A DNA stretch of 64,000 bases from Streptomyces sp. DH12 (GTDB lineage: Bacteria > Actinomycetota > Actinomycetes > Streptomycetales > Streptomycetaceae), in NCBI RefSeq assembly GCF_020873895.1, contig NZ_JAHWGT010000001.1:333373-397372 (forward strand), written 5' to 3'. Both the position numbers and the translations under genes were made by a program. Each line of letters starts with the position of its first letter. Position 1 is the first letter of the stretch. Positions 28,322 to 38,000 of the stretch are shown in pieces. The notes under the pieces are model-generated. The model was not told the DNA's origin, searched no databases, and saw only the letters and a list, made by a program, of their open reading frames with translations.

Positions 28322-29312
28322 GTGGGAACCACGCACCGCGGCGAGGCCGTCCCTGCCTCCTGTCCGATGTCAGCCCCGTCCTCATCTCCCCGCAGTCCTG
28401 ATCGCGGTCCGCACGGTGACGGCGACCAGGACTGCGTCGTGTGGAACGGCGGTGCGTCGGAACCTTGGTGCGAGTGGCCTTCCGGACCCGACCGTACGGC
28501 TCCGCCCCCACGCGAGAACGACGCAGCCGCCCGTATATACGCACCTCCATACGAAGTGACCGGACCGGCCGGAACCTTGAGCTCGCCCGCTCCCGTACTC
28601 GCGGCCTTCCCCTCATCGTGCGCCCGCTCCCCGATCGGTGGGGGAGAGACGGAAGCGGGGGCCCAACCGTCGCCGAGGAAAGCCGGCCCCCGATCCCCGG
28701 CCCTGCGCAGAGACCCACCTGGCCGAAGGTGATACGTCGACGCTACGGGGCGACAGCAGTGGCTCGCGGCGGGAGATCCGGCGGGAGTCGCGTCGCATGC
28801 GGCCGGCAGCGGCTGCCAGGGCTGCGCCACCCTCGTGGGATCCCGGCCGCCCTGCCCACGGCACGAGCCGGCCACCCGGTCGACGGCGATGACGTACAGG
28901 TCTCTCACCGTGGAGCCCCTCGAAGAAGGCAACGGCGCCTCCCGGGCGGCCGCGGTGCGTACGGGTCCGGCGTACGGTCCGGCACGGAATGGCAGCTCGC
29001 ATGCGCGCTTTTCCCGTCGTCACCCCCGTCCGTGACCGGTCCCGGTCGGCGCCCGACGCGCCATGCGGCCGCACTGCGGACTCAGGCGGGGCGCACCGCC
29101 GGGAAGCAGCGCGCGGCCCGCCCCGAAACATGATCACCGCATTGGGGTAATGCCCCGGGTCGAGCGCGCGGAGAGTACCTGTGACCCGCTACGGTTCCCC
29201 CCGGAATCCCCGCGATTACCCGGGTATTCAGGTATTCCTCCTCATTTCCGCTGGTCTGACCGGTTGATGCTGACGTGCGCCGGCCACGCCTCCCCAAGGA
29301 GAGCCCGCCTCG
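28322..29312. other. 1-kb gene-free region before the 2-methylisoborneol locus
   Basis: No frame is convincing. Near the right end, 29137-29151 is an inverted repeat (GCATT-N5-AATGC) and 29300-29308 (AAGGAGAGC) is the ribosome site of the encapsulin pseudogene, so the locus promoter probably lies within 29125-29290. Confidence 0.35.
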
Positions 29313-30080
29313 ATGACCGTCGACATCAGCCCGGCAGCACAGCCGGACGACCAGGCGGCGCCGCAGCAGTCTCCCGGCACTGCGGCCGCTCGCGGGCTCG
29401 CCACCACGACCGAGTCCGCACCGCGGACGCAGGAGATCACCTCCCGCCGGCTGCTGCGGATGCTCCCTTGGGTCGAGGCGGAGGGCGGCCCCCATCGGGT
29501 CGACCGCCGACTCGGCCACACCGTCGGAGACGGCGGATCGAGTCCGTGCGGGACGGTGCCGATGTCCGCCCATCCCGCGGGAACTGGGCGAACCGGCCCC
29601 GCTGCGAGGCCACGAGGACGTGGAGATCCTCGCCGCGCTCGTCGCCCGCTGCGTCCAGCGCGACTTCTCGGCCGGTGACACGCTCGCGCCGCGGGACGCC
29701 GTTACGGACAGGATCCACCTCGGGGTGCTCGCGGACGGCGCCCACTTCGGTGAGTACGCCTGCTCGACGAGGACGCGCGGTACGACTGCACCCCGACGCC
29801 GAGACCTCCGGCACCCTGCTCACCCGCCCGACCACCGAGGAGCAGACCGGCTCCATCATCGCCACGCGGACCGGTGAGGAGAAGCAGAGCGTCATCGGCC
29901 CGCGCCCGACCGGTCTGCCGGAGGGTGGGGTACGAGCCGGGCCTGTCGGTCCGCTTCATGGGCATCAGCGAGCAGGCGATCATGTCGCACCCGGTGACCG
30001 CGTACCACTCCGCCGCCGTCCTCGTACCCGACGCGCTCGGCGTGCTGGAGGACGTGCGGATCGCCCGGAGGCGCGACTAG
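29313..30080 (+). pseudogene. family 2B encapsulin shell protein (cyclic nucleotide-binding domain), degenerate
   Basis: Five consecutive pieces in shifting frames match the EshA/SCO7699-like shell protein found next to 2-methylisoborneol synthase in Streptomyces. They are: [19 protein letters not shown] and [10 protein letters not shown] from ATG 29313; [31 protein letters not shown] plus [14 protein letters not shown] (start of the cyclic nucleotide-binding domain); [18 protein letters not shown]; and [18 protein letters not shown] with [17 protein letters not shown] at the normal C-terminus. The whole is 768 bases against about 1.4 kb for an intact gene; roughly 220 codons covering the rest of that domain and most of the HK97-fold shell are gone. 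The ribosome site AAGGAGAGC is intact. No functional shell can be made. Confidence 0.82.
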
Positions 30081-30187
30081 CGGACCCGACCGATGGCCAC
30101 GAGGCCGCCCGGGGTCACCACCCCGCCGGGCGCCCACGCGCTCCCGCACCAGCGACAACCCCACCCACCTGCACCAAGGAGCTACGG

Positions 30188-31393
30188 ATGCCCGATCCCG
30201 GGCCCTTCCCCTCGCCGCCGAGCCCGACCGCCGCCCCCGCTCCGCCCACCGCCCGGGCGGAAACCGCGCTGGAGCGGATCCTGCGCGGGCCCAGCGGCCT
30301 GGGAACGACCGGCCTCTCCCTCGTCCCGCGCGAACCCGTCCCGCTCCCGCCTGCCGCGCTCTCACCCGCACCGCGCGACGGAGCCCCGGACGCCCCTGCG
30401 GGAGGGGCGGCGGAAGGGCGGCCCATCCCCGGCCTGTACTTCCACCCCGTCCCCGATCCCGACCCGGTCCGCGTGGCGGAGGTGAGCCGCCGGATCAAGC
30501 GCTGGGCCGTGGAGGAGGTGCAGCTGTACCCCGAGGAGTGGGAGGGCGAGTTCGACGGCTTCTCCGTCGGGCGCTACATGGTGGCCTGCCACCCGGACGC
30601 TCCGACGATCGACCACCTGATGCTCGCGACCCGGCTGATGGTCGCGGAGAACGCGGTCGACGACTGCTACTGCGAGGACCACGGCGGCTCACCCGTCGGC
30701 CTGGGCGGGCGCCTCCTGCTGGCGCACACCGCCCTCGACCCCCTCCACACCACCGCCGAGTACGCCCCGGCGTGGGTGGAGTCGCTCGGCTCGGACGCGC
30801 CCCGGCGCGCGTACCGGAGCGCCATGGACCACTTCGTCCGGGCCTCCACCCCCTCCCAGGCCGACCGCTACCGGCACGACATGGCCCGCCTGCACCTGGG
30901 CTACCTGGCCGAGGCGGCCTGGGCCGAGACCGATCACCTCCCGGAGGTGTGGGAGTACCTGGCGATGCGCCAGTTCAACAACTTCCGCCCCTGCCCCACC
31001 ATCACCGACAGCGTCGGCGGCTACGAGCTGCCGGCCGACCTGCACGCCCGCCCCGACATGCAGCGGGTCATCGCGCTCGCCGGGAACGCGACCACCCTCG
31101 TCAACGACCTGTACTCGTACACGAAGGAACTCGCCGCCCCCGGCCGGCACCTCAACCTGCCGGTCGTGCTCTCCGAGCGCGAGAAGCTCTCCGAGCGCGA
31201 CGCGTATCTGAAAGCCGTCGAGGTCCACAACGACCTCATGCGCGCCTTCGAGGACGCCGCCGCCGAACTGGCCGCCGCCTGCCCCGTTCCCACGGTGCTC
31301 CGCTTCCTCAAGGGCGTGGCCGCCTGGGTGGACGGCAACCACTACTGGCACCAGACCAACACCTACCGCTACAGCCTGCCCGACTTCTGGTAG
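30188..31393 (+). CDS. 2-methylisoborneol synthase (terpene cyclase)
   Basis: A 401-residue class I terpene cyclase. Residues 1-80 are a disordered Pro/Ala-rich extension containing ALERILRGPSGLG; in encapsulin-linked homologs this region is the part implicated in shell loading. The catalytic domain shows the acidic motif DDCYCED (near residue 163), the NSE motif NDLYSYTKE (near 306) and the RY-type ending YRYSLPDFW. It converts 2-methylgeranyl diphosphate to the earthy odorant 2-methylisoborneol. The gene appears intact and lies 107 bases after the wrecked shell gene and 16 bases before its methyltransferase. It is the ortholog type of SCO7700. Confidence 0.93.
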   Translation: MPDPGPFPSPPSPTAAPAPPTARAETALERILRGPSGLGTTGLSLVPREPVPLPPAALSPAPRDGAPDAPAGGAAEGRPIPGLYFHPVPDPDPVRVAEVSRRIKRWAVEEVQLYPEEWEGEFDGFSVGRYMVACHPDAPTIDHLMLATRLMVAENAVDDCYCEDHGGSPVGLGGRLLLAHTALDPLHTTAEYAPAWVESLGSDAPRRAYRSAMDHFVRASTPSQADRYRHDMARLHLGYLAEAAWAETDHLPEVWEYLAMRQFNNFRPCPTITDSVGGYELPADLHARPDMQRVIALAGNATTLVNDLYSYTKELAAPGRHLNLPVVLSEREKLSERDAYLKAVEVHNDLMRAFEDAAAELAAACPVPTVLRFLKGVAAWVDGNHYWHQTNTYRYSLPDFW

Positions 31394-31409
31394 AGAAACG
31401 GATCCACCT

Positions 31410-32297
31410 GTGACCACCGAGCTGACCTCCGCCGCCACCGACAGGACCCCCACGATCATCCCGGGTTCGGTGACGCCCTATCAGGGCGACATCGCCCGCT
31501 ACTGGAACAACGAGGCCCGCCCCGTCAACCTGCGCCTCGGTGACGTGGACGGGCTCTACCACCACCACTACGGCATCGGCGCCGTCGATCACGCCGCCCT
31601 CGGCGACCCCGGGGACAGAGGCCACGAGGAGAGGCTCATCGCCGAGCTGCACCGGCTCGAGTCGGCCCAGGCGCAGGTCCTCCTCGACCACCTCGGAGCC
31701 ATCGGCCCCGAGGACACCCTCGTCGACGCCGGCTGCGGCCGCGGCGGCTCCATGGTGATGGCGCACCAGCGCTTCGGCTGCCGGGTCGAGGGCGTCACCC
31801 TCTCGTCCCGGCAGGCCGAGTTCGGCAACCGCCGCGCCAAGGAACTCGGCATCGACGACCGCGTCCGCGCCCGTGTCTGCAACATGCTCGACACCCCGTT
31901 CGAGAAGGGCGCCATCGCCGCCTCGTGGAACAACGAGTCGAGCATGTACGTCGACCTGGACGACCTCTTCGCCGAGCACTCCCGCTTCCTCAGGGTCGGC
32001 GGCCGGTACGTGACGATCACCGGCTGCTGGAATCCCCGCTACGGCCAGCCGTCGAAGTGGGTCTCGCAGATCAACGCCCACTTCGAATGCAACATCCACT
32101 CCCGCCGCGAGTACCTCCGCGCGATGGCCGACAACCGGCTGGTGCCGCAGGCCGTCGTCGACCTGACCCCGGACACGCTGCCCTACTGGGAGCTGCGGGC
32201 CACGTCCTCGCTGGTCACCGGCATCGAGGAGGCGTTCATCGAATCGTACAGGGACGGCTCCTTCCAGTACGTCCTGATCGCGGCCGACCGCGTCTGA
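31410..32297 (+). CDS. geranyl diphosphate 2-C-methyltransferase
   Basis: A 295-residue SAM methyltransferase that adds a methyl to C2 of geranyl diphosphate, giving the substrate of the upstream cyclase. SAM motif I is LVDAGCGRGGSMVM; GVTLSSRQAEFGNRRA follows, as in the cyclopropane/sterol-methyltransferase group. NNESSMYVDLDDLF and the aromatic-rich TITGCWNPRYGQPSKW shape the diphosphate pocket. It starts at GTG 31410, 16 bases after the cyclase stop, so the two form an operon. It is the ortholog type of SCO7701. Confidence 0.93.
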   Translation: MTTELTSAATDRTPTIIPGSVTPYQGDIARYWNNEARPVNLRLGDVDGLYHHHYGIGAVDHAALGDPGDRGHEERLIAELHRLESAQAQVLLDHLGAIGPEDTLVDAGCGRGGSMVMAHQRFGCRVEGVTLSSRQAEFGNRRAKELGIDDRVRARVCNMLDTPFEKGAIAASWNNESSMYVDLDDLFAEHSRFLRVGGRYVTITGCWNPRYGQPSKWVSQINAHFECNIHSRREYLRAMADNRLVPQAVVDLTPDTLPYWELRATSSLVTGIEEAFIESYRDGSFQYVLIAADRV

Positions 32298-32309
32298 ACC
32301 TCGGGTACC

Positions 32310-32341
32310 GGCCGGGCCTGTCCACCACGACGAGCCCGGCC
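32310..32341 (+). terminator. hairpin after the 2-methylisoborneol operon
   Basis: GGCCGGGC at 32310-32317 pairs with GCCCGGCC at 32334-32341 around a 16-nt loop, 12 bases after the methyltransferase stop. Confidence 0.55.
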
Positions 32342-32443
32342 CCGCGCCCGTCGGCATCGCGGCGTCGGCTGCCCGCGGGTCGCGGTGCGACGGCCCGTCC
32401 GGCGCCCTGACAGGCGCCGCATGACCATGCGGGAGGTCCTGTG

Positions 32444-32749
32444 ATGCATGACACGGCACGTGCGGTCGCCCTCGTGACCACGGCGACGGTGTTCCTGGCC
32501 GCCGGCGCCGGCACGGCGTTCGCCGGAGGTGTCGGCGACCTCCTCAGCCCGGCTTTCGGGACGTCCTGTACCAACCACGGTGCTCCGGCAGCCGTCGGTG
32601 CGGCGGAGCGGGGAAGCGGAACGGTGGGGGGAAACATCACCGGCTTCGCCCTCGGCAGCCCCTTCAACCACTGCGGCGGCGCGGATGTCGACGCCTTGCA
32701 CGACGCCGTTTCGGACTGCGGCGTCTACGCCTGCGCTCCCTGGGGGTGA
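32444..32749 (+). CDS. small secreted Cys-containing protein
   Basis: A 101-residue exported protein. ATG 32444 follows GGGAGGTCCT at good distance; a GTG one codon earlier is the alternative. Residues 1-28 are a signal peptide ending GTAFA. The mature part begins GGVGDLLSPAFGTSCTNHG, resembling the SPAFGN-C motif region of chaplin-related secreted peptides, and has four Cys (TSC, NHC, SDC, YAC). It lacks the hydrophobic VNVCGN repeat of true chaplins. A small surface or secreted peptide is the safe call. Confidence 0.65.
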   Translation: MHDTARAVALVTTATVFLAAGAGTAFAGGVGDLLSPAFGTSCTNHGAPAAVGAAERGSGTVGGNITGFALGSPFNHCGGADVDALHDAVSDCGVYACAPWG

Positions 32750-32761
32750 GGACGGTCCGGC

Positions 32762-32801
32762 GGCGCCGAGCCCAGGCCCGTCCCTGGCGAGACTCGGCGC
32801 C
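32762..32801 (+). terminator. first of two hairpins after the secreted peptide gene
   Basis: GGCGCCGAG at 32762-32770 pairs with CTCGGCGCC at 32793-32801. Confidence 0.6.
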
Positions 32802-32831
32802 CCCTCGCTTCAGTGCCGCGGGCGGCCGTTC

Positions 32832-32861
32832 GCCGAGCGGGCGGCCGACCGCCCGCTCGGC
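32832..32861 (+). terminator. strong hairpin terminator
   Basis: A perfect 13-bp stem (32832-32844 with 32849-32861) around the tetraloop CCGA, about 80 bases after the secreted-peptide gene. It is also usable as a terminator for transcription coming from the right. Confidence 0.75.
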
Positions 32862-32880
32862 TGCCGAGCAGGATGGACGG

Positions 32881-33000
32881 TCACGTCCTGATGCCGCAGC
32901 GCAGGGAGTTCGTCGTCACGGTCGCGTGCCCCCCGGCGGCCTCGGTCGGGTAGGCGGGGCAGGGGTGTGCGGCACCGGGGGCGCTGGCGCCACCGCTCAT
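32881..33000 (-). other. 39-codon leftward frame, possible gene tail
   Basis: Reads MSGGASAPGAAHPCPAYPTE then VTTNSLRCGIRT and stops at 32881. The paired Cys and Thr-rich ending look like the tail of an exported protein. No ribosome site precedes it and the upstream frame is low-complexity, so it is either a remnant or chance. Confidence 0.25.
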
Positions 33001-33121
33001 CGGTGCGGGAGCTCGTAGGCGAGCGGCAGGCCGGCGGCCACGGCCTCCCCTCGCCCGGCGCCCTCTGCCGGCGCCCGCGGCCGGTCGTGCTGCCCGGCGG
33101 CCTGCGAGGCCGGTCCCGGGG

Positions 33122-33571
33122 TCAGGCACCCGTGTACTGGGCGGCGTACTCCTCGCTGGGCGGGACGACGGTGATGACGTCGATCAACACGCCCTCGGGA
33201 GCGGCGACGATGAAGTGCCGCTGGCCGAACTCCTCCGTACGCAGGGGCAGTACCTCGGGCAGGCCGGCCTCCGCCACGAGCCGCCGGTGTTCGCGGTCCA
33301 CGTCGTCCACCTCGAAGTTCAGCAACAAGCCGCCGCTGAGCGCGACCCGCCGCCCCTCAGGGATGGTCGGGTGGGCGTGGTCGAGGATGGCCAGCTCGTA
33401 CTGCGGTGCGTCGGGGCGGCGCAGACTAACGTACCAGTCCGCTTCGAAGGTCACCTCGAACCCGAAGTGGCGGGTGTAGAAGTCGCGGGAGGCCACCACA
33501 TCCCGGGTGGCGAGCACCGGGTAGAACCCGCCGAGCTTGGCCGCGGACACGTTTGTGCGTTCCATCGTCAC
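33122..33571 (-). CDS. VOC family (glyoxalase-fold) protein
   Basis: A 149-residue vicinal oxygen chelate protein with two beta-alpha-beta-beta-beta modules: [20 protein letters not shown] and [16 protein letters not shown], then [17 protein letters not shown] and [17 protein letters not shown]. Members act as glyoxalases, dioxygenases or antibiotic-sequestering proteins. GTG 33571 is favoured because GAGGAGGGG sits at the right distance; the ATG at 33565 is the alternative. It is divergent from a TetR gene with operator copies between them, so it is probably that repressor's target. An equivalent regulator-VOC pair often handles a toxic small molecule. Confidence 0.87.
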   Translation of the reverse strand: MTMERTNVSAAKLGGFYPVLATRDVVASRDFYTRHFGFEVTFEADWYVSLRRPDAPQYELAILDHAHPTIPEGRRVALSGGLLLNFEVDDVDREHRRLVAEAGLPEVLPLRTEEFGQRHFIVAAPEGVLIDVITVVPPSEEYAAQYTGA

Positions 33572-33592
33572 GGAAAGACCCCTCCTCTTTCG

Positions 33593-33607
33593 CATACCTT
33601 CGGTATG
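33593..33607. promoter_or_regulatory. TetR operator copy 1
   Basis: CATACC-TTC-GGTATG is a perfect inverted repeat between the divergent VOC and TetR genes, and it overlaps the VOC ribosome-site region. It matches the second copy 15 bases further along. Confidence 0.7.
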
Positions 33608-33621
33608 TGAGCTGCGGGCTA

Positions 33622-33638
33622 GCATACCCTCGGTACGC
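33622..33638. promoter_or_regulatory. TetR operator copy 2
   Basis: GCATACC-CTC-GGTACGC repeats the first operator with one mismatch between arms. The centres are 30 bases apart, close to three helical turns, so two TetR dimers could bind the same face. It lies just upstream of the TetR ribosome site. Confidence 0.7.
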
Positions 33639-33658
33639 GAAGGGGAAAGGGTGTGCGC

Positions 33659-34243
33659 GTGATGCCGGTCAACCGGGCGGAGCAGCGGGCGGCCACGCGG
33701 CAGGCGCTGCTGGCCGAAGGACAGCGGCGGTTCGCCGACGGCGGGTACCACCAGGTGGTACTGGCCGAGGTGGCGCGGGCCGCCGGGGTCACCAAGGGAG
33801 CCGCCTACCACCACTTCGAGAGCAAGGCCGGGCTCTTTCGGGCCGTCGTCTCCGTCGTGCAGCAGCAGCTGGGCGAGCGAGTCGCGACCGCAGCCGAGCA
33901 GTACGAGGACCTCTGGGAGCAGCTCCGGGCCGGCTGCCGAGCCTTCCTGGCCGCGGGCACCGACCCGGCGGTACGACAGATACTGCTGGTCGACGCGCCG
34001 GCCGTACTGGGCTGGGACGAGTGGCGGGCCCTGGATGAGGAGTCGTCCGCCCACCACCTGGCAGAGGCCCTGGCGGCGCTCGTCGCCGCCGGGGTCATCG
34101 CCGATCAGCCGGTCGAACCCCTGGCCCGGCTGCTGTCGGGGGCGATGAACGAGGCCGCCCTGTGGATCGCGCGGGGCGGGGACCCGCACGCCGCGGAGCA
34201 GGCGCTCGACCGGCTCTTGGCGGGGCTGCGCGTCCCGGCCTGA
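33659..34243 (+). CDS. TetR/AcrR family repressor
   Basis: A 194-residue TetR-type regulator. The N-terminal helix-turn-helix is in [20 protein letters not shown] with [14 protein letters not shown]. The ligand-binding domain contains [19 protein letters not shown], a pattern of the YxaF/AcrR-like subgroup. GTG 33659 is chosen for its spacing to GGGGAAAGGG; GTG 33653 and ATG 33662 are alternatives. It is divergent from the VOC gene and is expected to repress both genes through the two operators between them. Confidence 0.9.
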   Translation: MMPVNRAEQRAATRQALLAEGQRRFADGGYHQVVLAEVARAAGVTKGAAYHHFESKAGLFRAVVSVVQQQLGERVATAAEQYEDLWEQLRAGCRAFLAAGTDPAVRQILLVDAPAVLGWDEWRALDEESSAHHLAEALAALVAAGVIADQPVEPLARLLSGAMNEAALWIARGGDPHAAEQALDRLLAGLRVPA

Positions 34244-35001
34244 CCTGTCGCGACGACACACAGCCCTTGCGCGAGTCGGGTACAGAGGAGGTTCCAGGGT
34301 GCGCGCAGGGCGGACCGGGCGGACAGGGACTGCCGAACCGACGCGGTGCCGACGAAAGCACGGTCCGCCGCGGTGACGTCGCGACCGCAGAGACGAGCGC
34401 CCGCATGTCCTCCGTCCGTTCGCGCCCCCGTGACCTGCCACTCGGTTCCCCGCTGGCGTACGGTCTGCGGCTTGCCGTCCGGTGGCCACCCGCGCTCGCC
34501 GCTGTCAGTCCGTCAGGTGACAGCTCGCCCGTACCCGCATGTTCCAAGTTCGTGGCGGGGCGCCGCCCACCAGGCGTCGACCTGCGGCGGACCGAGCAGG
34601 CCGCGGCTTCTGGTCGAAACACTTTTCGTCTTCTGTGGCCCCTTGTGTGATCATCCTCAGGCCGTAGCCGCGCTCGCGCCCCGGAAACGGACGGGGGAGG
34701 GGACGGGGCAGCGTGGCAGCGCCTCGACCAGGGCGCCCGGCACATCGCGCACGGCGCACGCACGTCATCGATGACGTCACGCGCCGAGGGGGAACCAGAG
34801 GCCCGTACCGGTCGCGGCCACGAGCGGCTGCCGGAGTGCTGGACGTCAGGCGACCCGCCGCCGTATCCACCCGCCGCACCGCCGCGGGCTCCTCGGCCAC
34901 GCCGCCCCAGGACCACGGGACGGCCGACCACCCGGGGCGGCCCGGGGCGGCGACGCGCGGCGCGTCCCCTCCGTACGACCCTCCGAGAAAGAAGAAGCAC
35001 C
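34244..35001. other. 750-bp leader region of the toxin operon
   Basis: No gene is supported. 34,600-34,670 is visibly less GC-rich than its surroundings (TCTGGTCGAAACACTTTTCG) and may hold promoter elements. The frame upstream of the toxin GTG stays open from 34771 but is Arg/Pro-rich filler. Confidence 0.35.
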
Positions 35002-38000
35002 GTGCACATCTCGTCACGCGTCACGCCCAGCAGGCGTGGCATCGTGGCAGCGCTGATGGCCCTGGCGATGGTCCTGGGCATCGACACGCGTCCTGCCGCA
35101 GCGGAAGGAGTGCCCGAGTACGACAGATCCGACGTACTCGAGGCGTGGAAGTACGGAGGGCCGGGGGTCCGCAAGGCCGCCGAAGCCGTCTTGACCGGTT
35201 CGGACACGGACGTGCGGACCTTCATGGCCGACCGGCTCCCCGGCATCCACGAGCACGACCTGCGTGTGCAGGTGATGCAGGCCATGGCGATGGGCGGCCC
35301 GGGTACCCGAGCCGCCGCCGACACCGCGCTCGACGGGGGAGCCGATCAGCTCCAGGCCTTCCTCGACGACGGGCTTCTCCGCCCGTACGACGAGGACTTG
35401 CGCGTCCGGGTCATGCAGATCATGGCCAACGGTGGGCCCAGTGTGAAGAAGGCCGCCGGCACGGCCCTGCAGGGGTCGTCCGACGACTACCTGGCGTTCA
35501 TCAACACGGGGCAGTTCCCGCCCCGCGCGGACGACAACCGCGTCCAGCTCATGACCCTGATGTCGACGGGCGGGCCGAACGTCAAGAAGCTCGCCCAGCA
35601 GGCGATGGAGGGCACTGACGAGGACGTCCAGGAGTTCCTCGACCACGGCTGGCAGGTCGCCGCCGCGCGCGACCAGGAGAACCTGTCCATCGCTCAGCTG
35701 GCCGCCCTCGCCGACCGGGCGCAGAAGCAGGCCACGGCGCTGACCGAGACGGCCAAGGAAGAGGCCGCCAAGGCCGAGGCCGCCACCCGCAGGGCGAAGG
35801 AGGCCGCCGAGGAGGCGGCCCGCAAGGCCAAGGCGGCCCAGGAGTCGGCCGGAGAGGCTTCCGCGGCCGCGGCCCAGGCGGCTGCCGCCGCCCGCCGGGC
35901 GGCCGACTCCGCCCGCACCGCCATCTCCGCGGCCGCGGCCGCCAACCGCTCGGCCCGTGTCGCCGCCACCGCCGCCGCGCAGGCCGCCTACGCGGCCACC
36001 CGCGCCGGCAGCGCCGCGTCGGCGGCCCACTCGGCCGCCGCAGCGGCCGCCGGCGACGCCACCCGGGCCAAGCAGGCCCGTCTCGCCGCCGAGAACGCCC
36101 GCACCGCCGCGGCCGGCGCCACCAAGGCCGCCGACGCCGCCGAACAGGCCGGTGTGGCCGCCGACAACGCCGCCAAGGCCGCGGGCGCCGCGGCCAGCGC
36201 CGGGACGAACGCGGCTGCCGCGGCAGCGGCCGCCGCGGAGGCCGGCCGCTGGTCCGGGCAGGCCGGCGGCAAGGCCGCCGAGGCGCAGGCCGCGGCCGAC
36301 GCCGCGCAGCGCCAGGCCGCCCAGGCCACCCGCGCCGCCAACGCCGCACAGGCCAACGCCACCCAGGCCGCCGCCGCGGCGCGTCAGTCCCGCAAGGCCG
36401 CCAACGACGCCGCCGCGTACGCCAGGGCCGCGGCCACGGCCGCCGACAAGGCGGCGGACGAGGCGGGCAAGGCGGTCGACGCCGCCAAGGCGTCCACCGC
36501 CGCCGCGAACGCCGCCTCCCAGGCCGCCACCCTCGCGAAGAACGCCTCCGACCAGGCGAAGAGCGTCGCCGCGCTCGCCCGCAGGACCGACGCCGAGCGG
36601 CTCGCGCAGCAGCAGTTCGAGAACGTCCTGGCCGCGGAGGAGGCCAAGAGGGCCCACGACGAGCACGTCAAGGCCGCCCAGGCGGAAGCCGGGCGCGTCC
36701 AGCGGCTGAACGCCGAGACGCACGAGCTGTGGCAGGAGGCCGCCGCGGCGACCGACATCCGCGAAGCGGCCGGCAAGGGCCGCCAGGTCGCCGTCAACCT
36801 GCTGACCTCCACGGGCCAGTGGGTGCGCACCCAGGCCGAGATCGCCCTCGTGGGCGGCGACGAGCAGGCCGCCGCGTTCGCGCGTACCGGGCTCGCCGTG
36901 GCCATGGAGCAGGACGACCGCGCCGCCGTGGCGCACGTCGCCACCACCACGGACAAGCCGGCGCAGCAGCAGGCCGCCCTCGCCGTGCTCGACAAGCCGA
37001 TCGTCCAGGTGCGCGAATTCCTCCGCACCCGCCACTACCCGGGCAAGGAGGACGACGACCGCGTCGCCGTGGCCCGCATCATGGCCGCGGGCGGCCGGGG
37101 CGTACAGGCCGCCGGCAGCAAGGCACTCGACGGCACCGCCGCCGACCTGCACGAGTTCCTGGAGGTCGGCCAGCACAAGGCCCGCGAGGACGACGACCGC
37201 GTCGCCGTCAACCAGGCCCTCGCCACCGGTGGCCCCGAGGTGAAGGCGGCGGCCCAGGCGGCCCTCAGCGGTCCCCCCACGGCGCTGCGCGCGTTCCTCC
37301 GGACGGGCCTGCCGCGGGCCCAGCAGCGTGACGCCAACGCCGCCGCCCACGTCGCCGAGATCGACGTCCTCCTCGCGTCGGCGGCCCGGTCGGCCGCCAT
37401 CGCCCAGCGGGACGCCGCCGAGGCGCAGCGCGTCGCGGCGACCGCCCGTAAGAACGCGGCCGACGCCGTCAAGTGGGCGAACGAGGCGAAGGAGTCCTCC
37501 GCCCGGGCGAACACGTACGCCCAGCAGGCGGACACGGCGGCGGACGAGGCCGAGGCGTCCGCGGCCCGCGCCGCGGAGTCGGCCAGGCAGGCGCGGAACG
37601 CCGCCGCCGCGGCCCGGGCGGACGCCCGCGCCGCAGGAGTCTCCGCGCAGCAGGCCCAGCGTTCCGCCAGCCGGGCCGCGACGTACTCCACGCAGGCCAA
37701 CGCCTCCGCCTACCAGGCGCAGCTGTCGGCGCAGGCCGCCGACAAGGACGCCGCGGCGGCGGCCAAGGCGTCGACCGAAGCGCTGAAGATCGCGGCCGAG
37801 AAGCTCGTCGCCGAGCTGAAGAAGCAGGTCGAGCAGGAGCTCCGCGAGGTCAGCAAGCCGATGACCGACGCGGAGCTGCGCAAGATCCTGGAGAAGCGCC
37901 TGGTGAAGTTCCGGGGGAACCTGCTCGGCGAGGGCGAACTGAAGCCGGGGGAGGTGCTCCTCGTGTGCGGTGCGGACGGCGCCGGCGGCATGGGGTGCAT

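Noticed and set aside
32444-32749. Calling the small secreted protein a chaplin
   Set aside because: Only the SPAFG-x-x-C segment resembles chaplins; the hydrophobic amyloid core and the Cys spacing differ.
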